54,087 nt of DNA from DASYAE01 sp036501535 (GCA_036501535.1 DASYAE010000259.1:1-54087); one strand, 5' to 3'; positions 15,945 to 25,331 are shown, counted from the first letter of the stretch. Notes: generated by a model not told the origin, from the sequence alone. A program made the numbers and translations.

Positions 15945-17521
15945 GCGCCCAGGCCCCGGCCCAGTTTCCGCTTCAGCCTCAGTTTCAGCCCCAGCCTCAG
16001 ACCTCTGCCCCTTTCGGCCAGGCCGGCTACGGCTACCCGCCCGCGGCGATTGCCGATTCCCGCGGCGGCGGGATGCGGAGCGTGCTGCTCATCTGCGTGC
16101 TGATGACGATCTGCTACGCGGTCCAGGTGCTGTTCGACGTGATCCGGCCGCATGTGCCGGGCGAGCCGGTCCATCCGCTGATCGGATGGCTGGGGCCGGA
16201 CGACGACGGCTGGTGGCAGAAGGCTTCGTTCTGGACCTTTGTGGTCGCCATCCCGGTCGCCGCGCTCATCAGCCTGATCGGCTGGCAGGAGGCGCACCGG
16301 CGGATGCACCCGGCCGAGCGCGACCGGGTCACCCGGATCTGGCAGGCGATCGCGTCCGGCGTCCTGCTGCTTCCCTACGTGTATACGACTGCTGATGTCT
16401 TTGCAGGCAATCTGCGCTTCGCGGCGACCTGCGTGCCGAGCGCCGCATACGCGCTCTGGCTGGCCCATCGGATGCAGCGGTTCCGCCGGATTCCGGTGCG
16501 CATCCTGCTGGCCGTGTTCGGCTGGGGCGCGGTGATCGGCGTCGGCTTCGGCGACGCGATGGAGACCTGGTGGGCGGACTACAGCCCGGACTATCTGGCG
16601 CTTCCGCTGCTCGGCGGCGGCGAGCAGGCCATCGAGAAGCTGACCATCGAGCTCTACGACGGTGAGATCCTGTTCGCCGGGGTCTTCGAGGAGCTGGGCA
16701 AGGGGATCGCGGTCGCGTTCGTCTATCTCCTGCTGCGCCGCCATATCGACAACGTCGTGTCAGGGATCGTGCTCGGCGCGGCCGCCGGGGTGGGCTTCAA
16801 TCTCGTCGAGAGCACCATCTACATGGGATCGCTGGGCGGCCAGACCGCTTCCGAGCAGTACTTCCTGCGCCAGTCGCTGGGCATGCTGGCCGCGCACGTG
16901 GCGTTCACCGCAGCGATCGGGGCCGGCTTCGGGATCGCCCGGCAGCTGCCCGACCAGCGCCGCCGCGCCCTGGCCATCGCCTGCGGATTCGCCACCGCGA
17001 TGGCCGGGCACTTCGCCAACGACGTGTTCATGTCCTTCTACAGCCGGGTGAAGGAGAACTGGTTCTCCCCGAGTAATGCCACTGACATACTCGTGTACAC
17101 CCCGCTGGCCTTCGCGGTGCTGCAGGGCCCGCTGGTCGTGCTCTACCTCGTGCTGCTGCGCCGCGGTCTGCGCGACCAGGCCGCGGCCCTGGCCGTCGAA
17201 CTGGGCACGGAGGCGGCGACCGGCTTCGGCGCGGTCACGCAGTGGGAGGTGCCGGTGCTGCTACGTCCGGCGCGCCGGTTCTACCTGTGCCTGACCGCGC
17301 TGCGCCAAGGCGGCCTGGTCGGATACCGGGATCTGCGCCGGCTCTTCGCCGCGCAGCTGGACCTCGGCATGGCCCGCTGGCACCGAACGCGCGGCGAGAT
17401 CGTTCCGGGCTCGGACGACGAGCAGTCGCTGCGCCGCCGAATCGCGCAGCTGCGATATCAAATAGACCAACGCACTGCGATGCGCGCCGCTCCGGCGCAG
17501 CCGTTCGGGGTGATCTCGTGA
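15941..17521 (+). CDS. PrsW-family intramembrane metalloprotease
   Basis: The 526-aa polytopic protein starts with a Gln/Pro-rich cytoplasmic segment, followed by about eight TM helices. The PrsW/CAAX-protease-like motifs are present: EELGKG near residue 249, NLVESTIY, HVAFTA and GHFANDVF, which together should supply the zinc ligands. A C-terminal soluble region of about 120 residues is predicted cytoplasmic. PrsW in Bacillus cleaves the anti-sigma factor RsiW; no anti-sigma factor is seen here. It overlaps its upstream and downstream genes by 4 bp each, tying it to the RHS protein, whose processing could be its role. Confidence 0.88.
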   Translation: MSAQAPAQFPLQPQFQPQPQTSAPFGQAGYGYPPAAIADSRGGGMRSVLLICVLMTICYAVQVLFDVIRPHVPGEPVHPLIGWLGPDDDGWWQKASFWTFVVAIPVAALISLIGWQEAHRRMHPAERDRVTRIWQAIASGVLLLPYVYTTADVFAGNLRFAATCVPSAAYALWLAHRMQRFRRIPVRILLAVFGWGAVIGVGFGDAMETWWADYSPDYLALPLLGGGEQAIEKLTIELYDGEILFAGVFEELGKGIAVAFVYLLLRRHIDNVVSGIVLGAAAGVGFNLVESTIYMGSLGGQTASEQYFLRQSLGMLAAHVAFTAAIGAGFGIARQLPDQRRRALAIACGFATAMAGHFANDVFMSFYSRVKENWFSPSNATDILVYTPLAFAVLQGPLVVLYLVLLRRGLRDQAAALAVELGTEAATGFGAVTQWEVPVLLRPARRFYLCLTALRQGGLVGYRDLRRLFAAQLDLGMARWHRTRGEIVPGSDDEQSLRRRIAQLRYQIDQRTAMRAAPAQPFGVIS

Positions 17522-20500
17522 CCGTTCGCGGCCTTCTGATACGAATCCTCGCCGTCGCCGGCGCGGCGGTTGCGCTCTGGCTGGCATCTCCCGGCGCGGC
17601 GAACGCGGCGGAGAATCCCTGCGGCGGAGTCAGCTATGGCACCGAGCCGATCGAGCAGGGGCCGACCGAGCAAGCGCCAACACCGGGCGGCGGCGATCCC
17701 TGCGCCCCGCCCGCCGAACAGGGCATCGGCATCGTTGACGGGGGCATCGGCCTGGCAACCGCGGCCGGACTCCTCGGAAGCGCCCTGCGCGGGATGAGCG
17801 CGGGCGCGGGCGCCGGACCCCTGCTCGCCAGCGCAGCAGCACCGCTGCCCACGCCGACCGCGCCGCCGCCCGGGGCAACCACAGTCCCACCACCTCAGAC
17901 TCCGCCGCCGACTCCGCCCCCCATCCTGCCCCCGCAAGCCGCGGCCTATCAGACCTCGGCGACATCCGGGTCTTCCGCGGCGCCGCTCGGCGGGCAGGGG
18001 CAGGAGGGCAACCGGTCCTGCGCCAAGATCGGCGACCCGGTGGACGTGGTCTCCGGGCAGATGATCACCACGCGGATCGACCTGGAGCTTCCGGGCCTGC
18101 TTCCGCTGGTGCTGCGGCGTGCGTACGCGTCAGGCTACGGACACGGGCTCCTGCTCGGGCCGGGCTGGTCGTCCACGCTGGATCAGCGCATTCATGTTGA
18201 CGGGAAGCAGCTCCGGTACGTCGGGGACGACGCTCAGGTCGTGACCTATCCACGGCCGGAGCAGGCCGGGGTGCCCGTGCTGCCGGAGGCGGGTGCGATG
18301 TGGCCGCTGACCTGGGACGCGGACGGGGTCATCCGCATCGAGGACCCCGAGCGCGGCTGGACGCTGCACTTCGCGCCGTCTCCCGATCCCTCGACCCTTC
18401 TGATCAGCGCCCTGACCGACCGCAACGACAACCGGGTCGTCTACCACCGCGCCGGCGGCGTGCCGGTCGCCGTCGAGCACTCGGGCGGCTATCGGGTGGC
18501 CGTCGACGCATCGCCCGCCGCCGCGGGCATCCGTATCAGGAGTCTGCGTCTGATCGACGGGCTCGGCGGCGGCCGGGGCACGCCGCTGCAGCAGTACTCG
18601 TACGACGAGCGGGGGCGGCTGACCGCGGTCACCGACGCGACCGGTGTGCCGTACGCGTACGAGTACGACGTCGCGAACCGGATCACGGCCTGGACCGACC
18701 GGGGCGGCCACCGCTATGAATACGCCTACGACGATGCCGGCCGGGTCGTCCGCTGCACCGGGCCCGGCGGGGCACTCTCGGCGCGGCTGGCCTACAGCAC
18801 CCTGCATCGCGTCACCGTCGTGACCGACTCGCTCGACCAGGCCACCGAATACCACTACGACCGGTACCGGCACCTCACCAGGACCGTCGATCCACTCGGC
18901 CACGTCACCGAGACCGAGCACGACCGCCGCGGCCGCCTGCTGGCGCACACCGATCCGCTCGGCAACACAACCCGGTTCACCCGGGACGACCGCGGCGACG
19001 TGGTCGGCGTCGTGCGGCCGGATCGGACCACGGCCTCCGTGCTCTACAACGAGCTGCGGCTGCCGGTCCGGGTGACCGGGCCCGACGGCGCCGTCTGGCA
19101 GTACGCGTATGACGCGCGCGGCAACCTGCTGACCGAGACCGATCCGCTCGGCTCCGTCACGGCCTTCGCCTACGGCCCGCGCGGGCACCTGGCCTCGGTG
19201 ACCGACCCGACCGGCAGCTCGCAGCGCATTGAGACTGACGCGATGGGCCAGCAGGTCGCCGCCACCGATCCGCTCGGCGCGACGACCCGCACGCAGCGCG
19301 ACGCGCGCGGCCGGGTGGTCGCCGTGACCGACCCGCTCGGCCGGATCACCCGGCTGGCCTGGGACCAGACCGGGAACCTGGCCGCCCGCATGCGGCCGGA
19401 CGGCGGCCGGGAGACCTGGTCGCGGGACGCGGCGGGAAATCTGACCGCTCACACCGATGCGTCCGGACGGGTGACGCGCTTCACCTGGGGTCCCTTCGGC
19501 ACCCTCACCGCGCGCATAGACCCGGACGGCGCACTTTACGCGTTCGCCCACGACACCGAGCTGCGTCTGACGAAGGTGACCGGGCCGCAGGGCCACACGT
19601 GGTCCTACGAATACGACCCGGCCGGGAATCTGGTGGCCGAGACCGATTTCAACGGCCGCCGTCTGACCTACCAGCACGATGCGGCCGGCCGGGTGACCCT
19701 GCGGACCAACGGCGCAGGCCAGCGCATCGCCCTGAAGCATGACGCGCTCGGCCAGGTGGTGGAGCAGCGGCTGGACAGCCAAACGCCGGCGACCTTCGAA
19801 TACGACCCCGTCGGCCGGCTGATCCGGGCGGCCGGCTCGGACGGACAGGTGAACCTCACCCGCGACCTGGCTGGCCGCATCGTCGCCGAGACGGTCGATG
19901 GCAGAACTCTCGCGAGCGTGTACGACGCGGCCGGCCGTCGCGTCGCGCGCACGACGCCGAGCGGCCGGGAAAGCGCCTGGCAGTACGATCCCGCCGGCCG
20001 TCCGGTGTGGCTCACCTTCGCGGATCGGCGCATCGGCTTCAGGTACGACGCCGCCGGACGCGAGACGCACCGCTGGCTCAGCGAGAACGTCGCGCTGGCC
20101 TGTGAATGGGACTTGCTCGACCGGCTGACCACCCGCCGCCTGCTCGCCGTCGGCGGACCCCAGGATGCCCGCACAGCCCACACTCTGGGCGAGCGCATCT
20201 GGACCTACCAGGCCGACGACAGCCCGATATCCGTCGCCGATCCGGCCGAAGGAGCGCGCCGCTTCACCCTGGATGCGGCCGGACGGGTGACCGCAGTCGT
20301 TGCGGCCACCTGGACCGCGCAATACGCCTACGACGTATTGGGCAACCTCGTCCACACGGCGGACAGCCGCACCCCCGACAGCCCGACGTCCGGCGCCCGC
20401 GAGGTCAGCGGCACCCTGCTGCGCCGAGCCGGGCGCACCAGCTACGAGCACGATGCGCAGGGCCGGCTGATCAAGACCGTCCGCCGCACGCTGTCCGGCG

Positions 20501-21537
20501 GGCAGAAGATCTGGACGTTCGACTACGACGCGCTCGACCGGCTCACGCTCGCCGAGACCCCGGACGGCCAGCGCTGGCGCTATCGCTACGACCCGCTCGG
20601 CCGCCGCCTGGCAAAGCAGCGCCTCGGTACCGGTGCCGGCGCTGCAATAGGCGCCGCCGACGACGAGCAGGAGAAGGAGCAGGTCGTCGAGCAGATCCGC
20701 TTCGCCTGGGACGGCCCGGTCCTGGCCGAGCAGGAGCACACCTGCGCCGACCGGCCCGAGGTCACCACCACGGTCTGGGACTACGAACCCGGATCGTGGA
20801 CCCCGCTGGCCCAGGACCGGCGCAGCCACCTGGCCCGCGCCCCGCAGGAAGTGATCGACCGCCACTTCCACGCCATCGTCACCGACCTGGTCGGAACGCC
20901 CACCGAACTGGTCGCCGAGGACGGCTCCACCGTCTGGCGCCGCACGGCCGACCTGTGGGGCGGCGCGCTGCCGAGCGGCACGACGCCCGCCGGCTCCGAG
21001 GCGGATGCGGCCGGCTACTGCCCCCTGCGCTTCCCCGGCCAGTACCACGACCCGGAAACCGGCCTGGACTACAACTTCTACCGGTACTACGACCCGGACA
21101 CCGGTCGTTACGCCGCCGCCGACCCGCTGGGCCTCGAATCCGCTCCGAATCATCATACGTATGTCACGAACCCGTACAGCCGGCTCGACCCGCTCGGGCT
21201 CGTCGGCGGCACCTACTACCGCGGCTCGAGAGCCGGGGAGTCGGCCACTTTCACCGCGCGGCCGAACGAGTTCAAGGTCGATCCGAAAACGGGATTCGTG
21301 CGGCCCACGCACGGCGTCTCCCTGTTCGACAATGTGCAGAGCATCGTCGGCAAGGGGTTCACGCCGAACGAGGTCGATCCCGAGTCGGTTCCGGATACAC
21401 TCCAGATCAAGCAACGCGGTAACGATCCACGGCACTACGAGATCATGCCGGCGGACAATGCCAAGCTGACGGTGGAGCAATACCAGAGCGAGCTGGCCAG
21501 GATTGGCGTCAAGCCGAGTACCACGGAGTGTGGATGA
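17518..21537 (+). CDS. Sec-exported RHS/YD-repeat protein with variable C-terminal toxin-like tail
   Basis: The 1339-aa protein starts at a GTG overlapping the PrsW stop. Residues 1-30 form a Sec signal peptide (LLIRILAVAGAAVALWLA, cleavage near ANA-AE). A Pro/Thr-rich spacer follows, then a DUF6531-type domain from about residue 173 (GDPVDVVSGQM) and about 25-30 YD repeats. The RHS core-associated domain reads GQYHDPETGLDYNFYRYYDP and ends at LDPLGL near residue 1228. The last 109 residues (YYRGSR, FKVDPKTGF, THGVSLFDN, RHYEIMP) are a tail seen on other RHS proteins and probably the toxic domain; its activity is unknown. A small putative immunity gene starts 3 bp after the stop. Confidence 0.9.
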   Translation: MTVRGLLIRILAVAGAAVALWLASPGAANAAENPCGGVSYGTEPIEQGPTEQAPTPGGGDPCAPPAEQGIGIVDGGIGLATAAGLLGSALRGMSAGAGAGPLLASAAAPLPTPTAPPPGATTVPPPQTPPPTPPPILPPQAAAYQTSATSGSSAAPLGGQGQEGNRSCAKIGDPVDVVSGQMITTRIDLELPGLLPLVLRRAYASGYGHGLLLGPGWSSTLDQRIHVDGKQLRYVGDDAQVVTYPRPEQAGVPVLPEAGAMWPLTWDADGVIRIEDPERGWTLHFAPSPDPSTLLISALTDRNDNRVVYHRAGGVPVAVEHSGGYRVAVDASPAAAGIRIRSLRLIDGLGGGRGTPLQQYSYDERGRLTAVTDATGVPYAYEYDVANRITAWTDRGGHRYEYAYDDAGRVVRCTGPGGALSARLAYSTLHRVTVVTDSLDQATEYHYDRYRHLTRTVDPLGHVTETEHDRRGRLLAHTDPLGNTTRFTRDDRGDVVGVVRPDRTTASVLYNELRLPVRVTGPDGAVWQYAYDARGNLLTETDPLGSVTAFAYGPRGHLASVTDPTGSSQRIETDAMGQQVAATDPLGATTRTQRDARGRVVAVTDPLGRITRLAWDQTGNLAARMRPDGGRETWSRDAAGNLTAHTDASGRVTRFTWGPFGTLTARIDPDGALYAFAHDTELRLTKVTGPQGHTWSYEYDPAGNLVAETDFNGRRLTYQHDAAGRVTLRTNGAGQRIALKHDALGQVVEQRLDSQTPATFEYDPVGRLIRAAGSDGQVNLTRDLAGRIVAETVDGRTLASVYDAAGRRVARTTPSGRESAWQYDPAGRPVWLTFADRRIGFRYDAAGRETHRWLSENVALACEWDLLDRLTTRRLLAVGGPQDARTAHTLGERIWTYQADDSPISVADPAEGARRFTLDAAGRVTAVVAATWTAQYAYDVLGNLVHTADSRTPDSPTSGAREVSGTLLRRAGRTSYEHDAQGRLIKTVRRTLSGGQKIWTFDYDALDRLTLAETPDGQRWRYRYDPLGRRLAKQRLGTGAGAAIGAADDEQEKEQVVEQIRFAWDGPVLAEQEHTCADRPEVTTTVWDYEPGSWTPLAQDRRSHLARAPQEVIDRHFHAIVTDLVGTPTELVAEDGSTVWRRTADLWGGALPSGTTPAGSEADAAGYCPLRFPGQYHDPETGLDYNFYRYYDPDTGRYAAADPLGLESAPNHHTYVTNPYSRLDPLGLVGGTYYRGSRAGESATFTARPNEFKVDPKTGFVRPTHGVSLFDNVQSIVGKGFTPNEVDPESVPDTLQIKQRGNDPRHYEIMPADNAKLTVEQYQSELARIGVKPSTTECG

Positions 21538-21540
21538 GCC

Positions 21541-21843
21541 ATGCCTCAGTTCCGGTTGGAGTTCCCCGAGGGATTCCTGGATTATGAATACGAATACACT
21601 GCCAAGGGATATGTCTCGGGTGTGCGGATCCTGACCGCGGCGGGCGCTGCGGAGGTCGCCTTCTACGAGCCGGCCAGGCTTTTTCAGGACATCGGCGAAG
21701 AACTCGCCGGAGACGGGTACCTCGCCTTCGCCAATCTCGTCGTCGTCCCGCGGATCGCACGGGACACGATCGAGCAGGTCGTCGCCGAGCTCGAAGCCGG
21801 CGGATTCGCCGAACTGACCTTCAAGGCGCACGGCGGCGGTTGA
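21541..21843 (+). CDS. Putative immunity protein for the RHS toxin
   Basis: The 100-aa, acidic, cytosolic protein (no signal peptide or TM helix) begins 3 bp after the RHS stop codon. Position, size and acidity are those of immunity proteins that follow polymorphic toxins. The sequence (FRLEFPEGFLDYEYEYTAKGY, EQVVAELEAGGFAELTFKA) does not match an immunity family that I can name. The assignment rests on context. Confidence 0.65.
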   Translation: MPQFRLEFPEGFLDYEYEYTAKGYVSGVRILTAAGAAEVAFYEPARLFQDIGEELAGDGYLAFANLVVVPRIARDTIEQVVAELEAGGFAELTFKAHGGG

Positions 21844-21930
21844 TCGGACGCCGTACGGGACCGGTCCCGATGCCGCGGCTCTAGCCTCGGATCAGCGAGT
21901 GCGACTGGAGCGCCGGCACTGGGGGTGATC

Positions 21931-24054
21931 ATGGATTCGGGTACCGCCGCGCGGCAGATCGGGTTCGCGCTGCTCGGGCCGGTGCGGGCCTGGCGCGCGG
22001 GTGGCGAGCTCGACCTCGGCCCGGTCAAACAACAGGCGGTGCTGGCCAGCCTGGTTCTGCGGCCGGGGGTGACCGTCAGCCACCAGGAATTGCTCGACGG
22101 GGTATGGGGATCGGCGGCGGCGGGGATGGGGCGCAGCGTCGTCCCCGGCTACGTGCATCGGCTGCGCGCCTGCATTCAGAGCTCTGTCTCGGGCGCCGAC
22201 GCGTCAGGCGACGGGGCTTCGGCGGACGGGGTGATGGACAGTGTGATCCGCAGCGAGCGAAGCGGATATCGCTTCGTGCGCGAGAGCGCGGACGTGGACG
22301 TGGCGCAGCTGGAAGAGATCACCGCCGCTGCGCGCGGGGCGAAGGAGTCCCTTGATCTGACCGTCGCCGTGGACGAGTATCGCGCGGCCCTGGATCTCTA
22401 CCGGGGCGAGCCGTTGGGCGGACTTCCCGGACCGTTCGCGGAGGCGGAACGCGCCCGGCTGGTCCGGCACCGGTTCGCACTGACGCAGGAGACGCTGGAA
22501 TGCCAGATCTGGCAGGGGCTTTACACCGCGGTGGTCGGCGAGCTGTCCGCGCTGTGCGCGATGCAACCGCACGACGAGTCCTTCGCCGCGCTGTTGATGC
22601 GTGCCCTGTACGGCTGCGGGCGGCAGGCGGAAGCGCTCGAAGTGTTCATGTCGATGCGCGAACGCCTCGTCGACGAGTTGGCGGTCGAGCCGGGTGAGGA
22701 ACTCAGTCGGATACAACAGGCTGTGCTTCGGCGTGATGATGCGGTGCTGATACAGCCACCGGCATCGCTCCACCCGATCGACGGCGGCGGCTCGGCGGGC
22801 GGTGAGCCTGTTCGTCCGGTCGGTCGCCGCGTCCACAACGATTTGCCGGCTGATGTCGCCGACCTGGTCGGCCGGGCCGCGCAGATCGCGCGCCTCACAG
22901 TGTTCAATGAAGAGACTGTGTTCAATGAAACAGTGTTCGATGAGCTGGTGTCGGACGCGGTGCGGCTCGGTGCGGTGGACGGCGTCGCCGGGGTCGGCAA
23001 GACCGCGATGGCCGTGCACGCGGCGTGGTCGATGCGCGAGCGGTTCCCGGATGGCTGCCTGTTCCTCGACCTGCACGGGCACAGCTACGGAAGCGAGCCG
23101 CTGACACCGCAGCGCGCCCTTCGAAGGCTGCTCCGGTCGGTCGGCGCGGACGCCGCCAGCGCTGTCAACGCCGTCAATTGCGTCGACGGCGTCGAAGACC
23201 TCGACGAACTGGCCGCGGCCTGGCGGTCCGCGACCAGCGGACTGCGGCTGCTGCTGGTGCTCGACGACGCCTCCGGCGCGGGCCAGGTGCGCCCGCTCCT
23301 GCCGACCGGCGCAGGCAGCAGGGTCCTGGTGACCAGCCGGCGGCGGCTCACCGGGCTGGACGCGGACTGCCGGATCTCGTTGCAGCCCCTCGATCTCGAC
23401 GACGCGGTGGGCCTGCTGCGGCGCATCGTCGGCGGCGCGCGGACCGACCGGGAGCCCGAGGCGACCCGCGAACTGGCCCGGCTCTGCGACGGCCTGCCGC
23501 TCGCCCTGCGCATCGCGGGTGCGAGGCTGCAGGACCGCTCGCCCTGGACCATGGCGCACTTCGTCAGCCGCCTGATCGACGACGAGCGCCGGATCGGCGA
23601 GCTGGCCACGGAGGACCGCAGCGTGGAGGCGGCGTTCCAGCTCTCTTACGATCAGCTCTCGGACACGCAGCGGCGCGCATTCCGCGCGCTCGGCCTGTCG
23701 CCGGCGGTGGAGCTCGACCGGCTGACCCTCGCCGCGATGCTCGACTGGGCGCCGCAGGACGCGGAATCCGTGCTGGAAAGCCTGGTCGATGCGAGCCTGG
23801 TGCAGCAGCCGGCCGTCGGCCGGTACCGGATGCACGAGTTGGTCGCCGCACACGCGCGCCGCATGTCCGCGGCCGAACACGAACCCGCACCCGAACCCGC
23901 CGGCGAGGCGGCGATGGCCCGGAACGCGGCGCTGCGTCTCTGTCTCTGTCTCTGTCTCTGTAAAACTGAACACCGGGCGTGTCAGGCGCCCGGGGCTGGC
24001 CACAGCCGCGTCCGGCGGACTGCAGCCAGCGCCCTCGCCTCGACCAGGCCCTGA
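21931..24054 (+). CDS. SARP-NB-ARC (AfsR-like) transcriptional regulator, lacking the TPR region
   Basis: The ~707-aa protein has an OmpR-type winged helix (about residues 10-85), a bacterial transcriptional activation domain (about 105-265) and an NB-ARC ATPase. The P-loop GVAGVGKT is at 351-358, LLLVLDDA is Walker B, and GLPLALRIAG is the GLPL motif. AfsR-type proteins normally continue with about 350 residues of TPRs. Here the frame ends just after the NB-ARC winged helix, in a (Leu-Cys)n run from a hexanucleotide repeat. ATG 21931 has GGGGG five bases upstream; GTG 21925 is an alternative. It likely controls secondary metabolism or development; targets are unknown. Confidence 0.85.
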   Translation: MDSGTAARQIGFALLGPVRAWRAGGELDLGPVKQQAVLASLVLRPGVTVSHQELLDGVWGSAAAGMGRSVVPGYVHRLRACIQSSVSGADASGDGASADGVMDSVIRSERSGYRFVRESADVDVAQLEEITAAARGAKESLDLTVAVDEYRAALDLYRGEPLGGLPGPFAEAERARLVRHRFALTQETLECQIWQGLYTAVVGELSALCAMQPHDESFAALLMRALYGCGRQAEALEVFMSMRERLVDELAVEPGEELSRIQQAVLRRDDAVLIQPPASLHPIDGGGSAGGEPVRPVGRRVHNDLPADVADLVGRAAQIARLTVFNEETVFNETVFDELVSDAVRLGAVDGVAGVGKTAMAVHAAWSMRERFPDGCLFLDLHGHSYGSEPLTPQRALRRLLRSVGADAASAVNAVNCVDGVEDLDELAAAWRSATSGLRLLLVLDDASGAGQVRPLLPTGAGSRVLVTSRRRLTGLDADCRISLQPLDLDDAVGLLRRIVGGARTDREPEATRELARLCDGLPLALRIAGARLQDRSPWTMAHFVSRLIDDERRIGELATEDRSVEAAFQLSYDQLSDTQRRAFRALGLSPAVELDRLTLAAMLDWAPQDAESVLESLVDASLVQQPAVGRYRMHELVAAHARRMSAAEHEPAPEPAGEAAMARNAALRLCLCLCLCKTEHRACQAPGAGHSRVRRTAASALASTRP
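22903..22947 (+). repeat. Triple 15-bp tandem repeat inside the SARP gene
   Basis: Three near-copies of a 15-bp unit around GTGTTCAATGAA encode VFNEETVFNETVFDE just ahead of the NB-ARC P-loop. The unit keeps the reading frame. It looks like a recent local expansion in a linker. Confidence 0.65.
23936..23961 (+). repeat. GTCTCT hexanucleotide repeat at the truncated end of the SARP gene
   Basis: Four perfect copies of GTCTCT plus GT encode the (Leu-Cys)4 run near the C-terminus of the SARP regulator. The position coincides with the loss of the expected TPR region, so the repeat may mark a deletion or recombination junction. Confidence 0.75.
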
Positions 24055-24055
24055 T

Positions 24056-24463
24056 TCAGAGTCCTGCTTCCAGGATGTGCTGGATGGCCTTCGCGCGCTC
24101 CTCGCCGTCGCCGATGTTGGTGTACGGCTTGTGGTCGATGGTCAGCACGCCGTCGGTGAAGGAGAACCCGGACCGGCTGTAGAACTGGTCGGTGTTCCTG
24201 ATGACGATCTTCGACAGGCCGTCGCGCAGGGCGCTGCGGCCCATCTCGTCTACCCCGACCGCGCCGAGCGCCTGCACCAGCGGCTCGAAGTAGACCTGGG
24301 GGAAGAACTCGGCGTAGCTGTCGGCGTAGTCCGCGACCGCCAGCTCGTCCCAGGCGACCTCGACCGTGACCTCGGACCCGGCCGCCGCGTCGATCTGCGT
24401 CTTCCAGCCCGGATAGTCCTCGTTCTTGAACCGCTCAGCTGAGCGGCGCTCCGCCAGACCCAT
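24056..24463 (-). CDS. Conserved hypothetical protein
   Basis: The 135-aa soluble protein starts at ATG 24463 with a strong AGGAGG six bases upstream. It contains VTVEVAWDELAV, FFPQVYFEPLVQALGAVGVDEMGR and LSKIVIRNTDQFYSRSGFSFTDGVLTIDHKPYTNIGDGEERAKAIQHILE. I recall similar hypothetical proteins in other bacteria but no assigned function. It lies 19 bp after the 221-aa unknown gene on the same strand and is likely co-transcribed with it. Its stop is 1 bp from the convergent SARP stop. Confidence 0.75.
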   Translation of the reverse strand: MGLAERRSAERFKNEDYPGWKTQIDAAAGSEVTVEVAWDELAVADYADSYAEFFPQVYFEPLVQALGAVGVDEMGRSALRDGLSKIVIRNTDQFYSRSGFSFTDGVLTIDHKPYTNIGDGEERAKAIQHILEAGL

Positions 24464-24482
24464 GCGATCCTCCTATGTCTCA

Positions 24483-25148
24483 TCACAACAAAGCATTGAT
24501 CTGGTGGTGCAGCGCGTCGGCCAGGCTCCGGGGCAGCGCGGCGAGCAGATCCGCCTGCACCGACAGCCCGTCGTCCTCGTGCTGCACCGACAGGGCCGCT
24601 CCGGGGCGGTGCTCGACGCGCAGGACGCGCACCTGCGCCCAGGTCTGCCGCCCCACCTCGTCGACCCGCACACGTCCGACTGCGTCCCGCAGGCCCGCCA
24701 GCAGCCGCGCCAGGTTGCCCAGCAGCTGGTCGGACCCGTCGGCGACCGCGTCCCAGTCGACCTGCACCGGGAACTCGTCGGTCGGCGCGAACTCGCGCCG
24801 CAGGGCCAGCCGGGTGACCGGTTCGCCCGTGTACGGCGGGGGAAGCCGGCCGCCGGTCAGCACGTCCCGGAACGGCTGCGGGTCCTGCACCTCGACGGCG
24901 GCCACGCCGTCCAGGAGCACATAGGAGACCCGCCCGGACTTCCGGTCGGCCAGGACCGCCACCTCGCAGCCGCGATCGCTGCCGACCCGGATCACGGCGC
25001 CCTCGAGCACCCGGCCGCCGCTCAGATGGACGGCGACCACCGGCAGGTCGTCCCCGGCGCCCGCAGCGGCGCCGGCCAACCGATGCAGGACACCGGTCGG
25101 CGTCAGGGCGACCGCAGCCTGCCGGAACTCTTCGTCCAGCGAAGTCAC
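24483..25148 (-). CDS. Hypothetical protein
   Basis: The 221-aa soluble protein starts at GTG 25148, which has a GGGAGG site upstream; the frame extends further back but without such support. Residues 30-80 look like a small beta-barrel (VVAVHLSGGRVLEGAVIRVGSDRGCEVAVLADRKSGRVSYVLLDGVAAVEV), reminiscent of an Sm-like or ligand-binding barrel. A helical C-terminal half follows. I do not recognise the family. It is the first gene of a probable two-gene unit with the 135-aa protein. Confidence 0.7.
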   Translation of the reverse strand: MTSLDEEFRQAAVALTPTGVLHRLAGAAAGAGDDLPVVAVHLSGGRVLEGAVIRVGSDRGCEVAVLADRKSGRVSYVLLDGVAAVEVQDPQPFRDVLTGGRLPPPYTGEPVTRLALRREFAPTDEFPVQVDWDAVADGSDQLLGNLARLLAGLRDAVGRVRVDEVGRQTWAQVRVLRVEHRPGAALSVQHEDDGLSVQADLLAALPRSLADALHHQINALL

Positions 25149-25331
25149 CGCCGCCTCCCGGCCCGCCGACGCTGCACTCGCACGCCGGCTCGGTCGATCA
25201 TGCTCCACCAGGGCACTGACACGCCGGGCACAGTAACACATCGATGGATCGGCCATGCGGACAATCGAAAGGGCCGAAGTCGCAGGGCCGGGGACCGGAC
25301 CCGGACCACTGCCGAGAGGTCGCCAAAAGGC

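Noticed and set aside
18600..20600. Regular repeats that could suggest a CRISPR or minisatellite
   Set aside because: They are degenerate YD repeats in coding sequence, with no identical direct repeats or unique spacers.
18130..21831. 1233-aa minus-strand open frame
   Set aside because: It is the antisense shadow of the RHS gene; its apparent repeats mirror the YD repeats.
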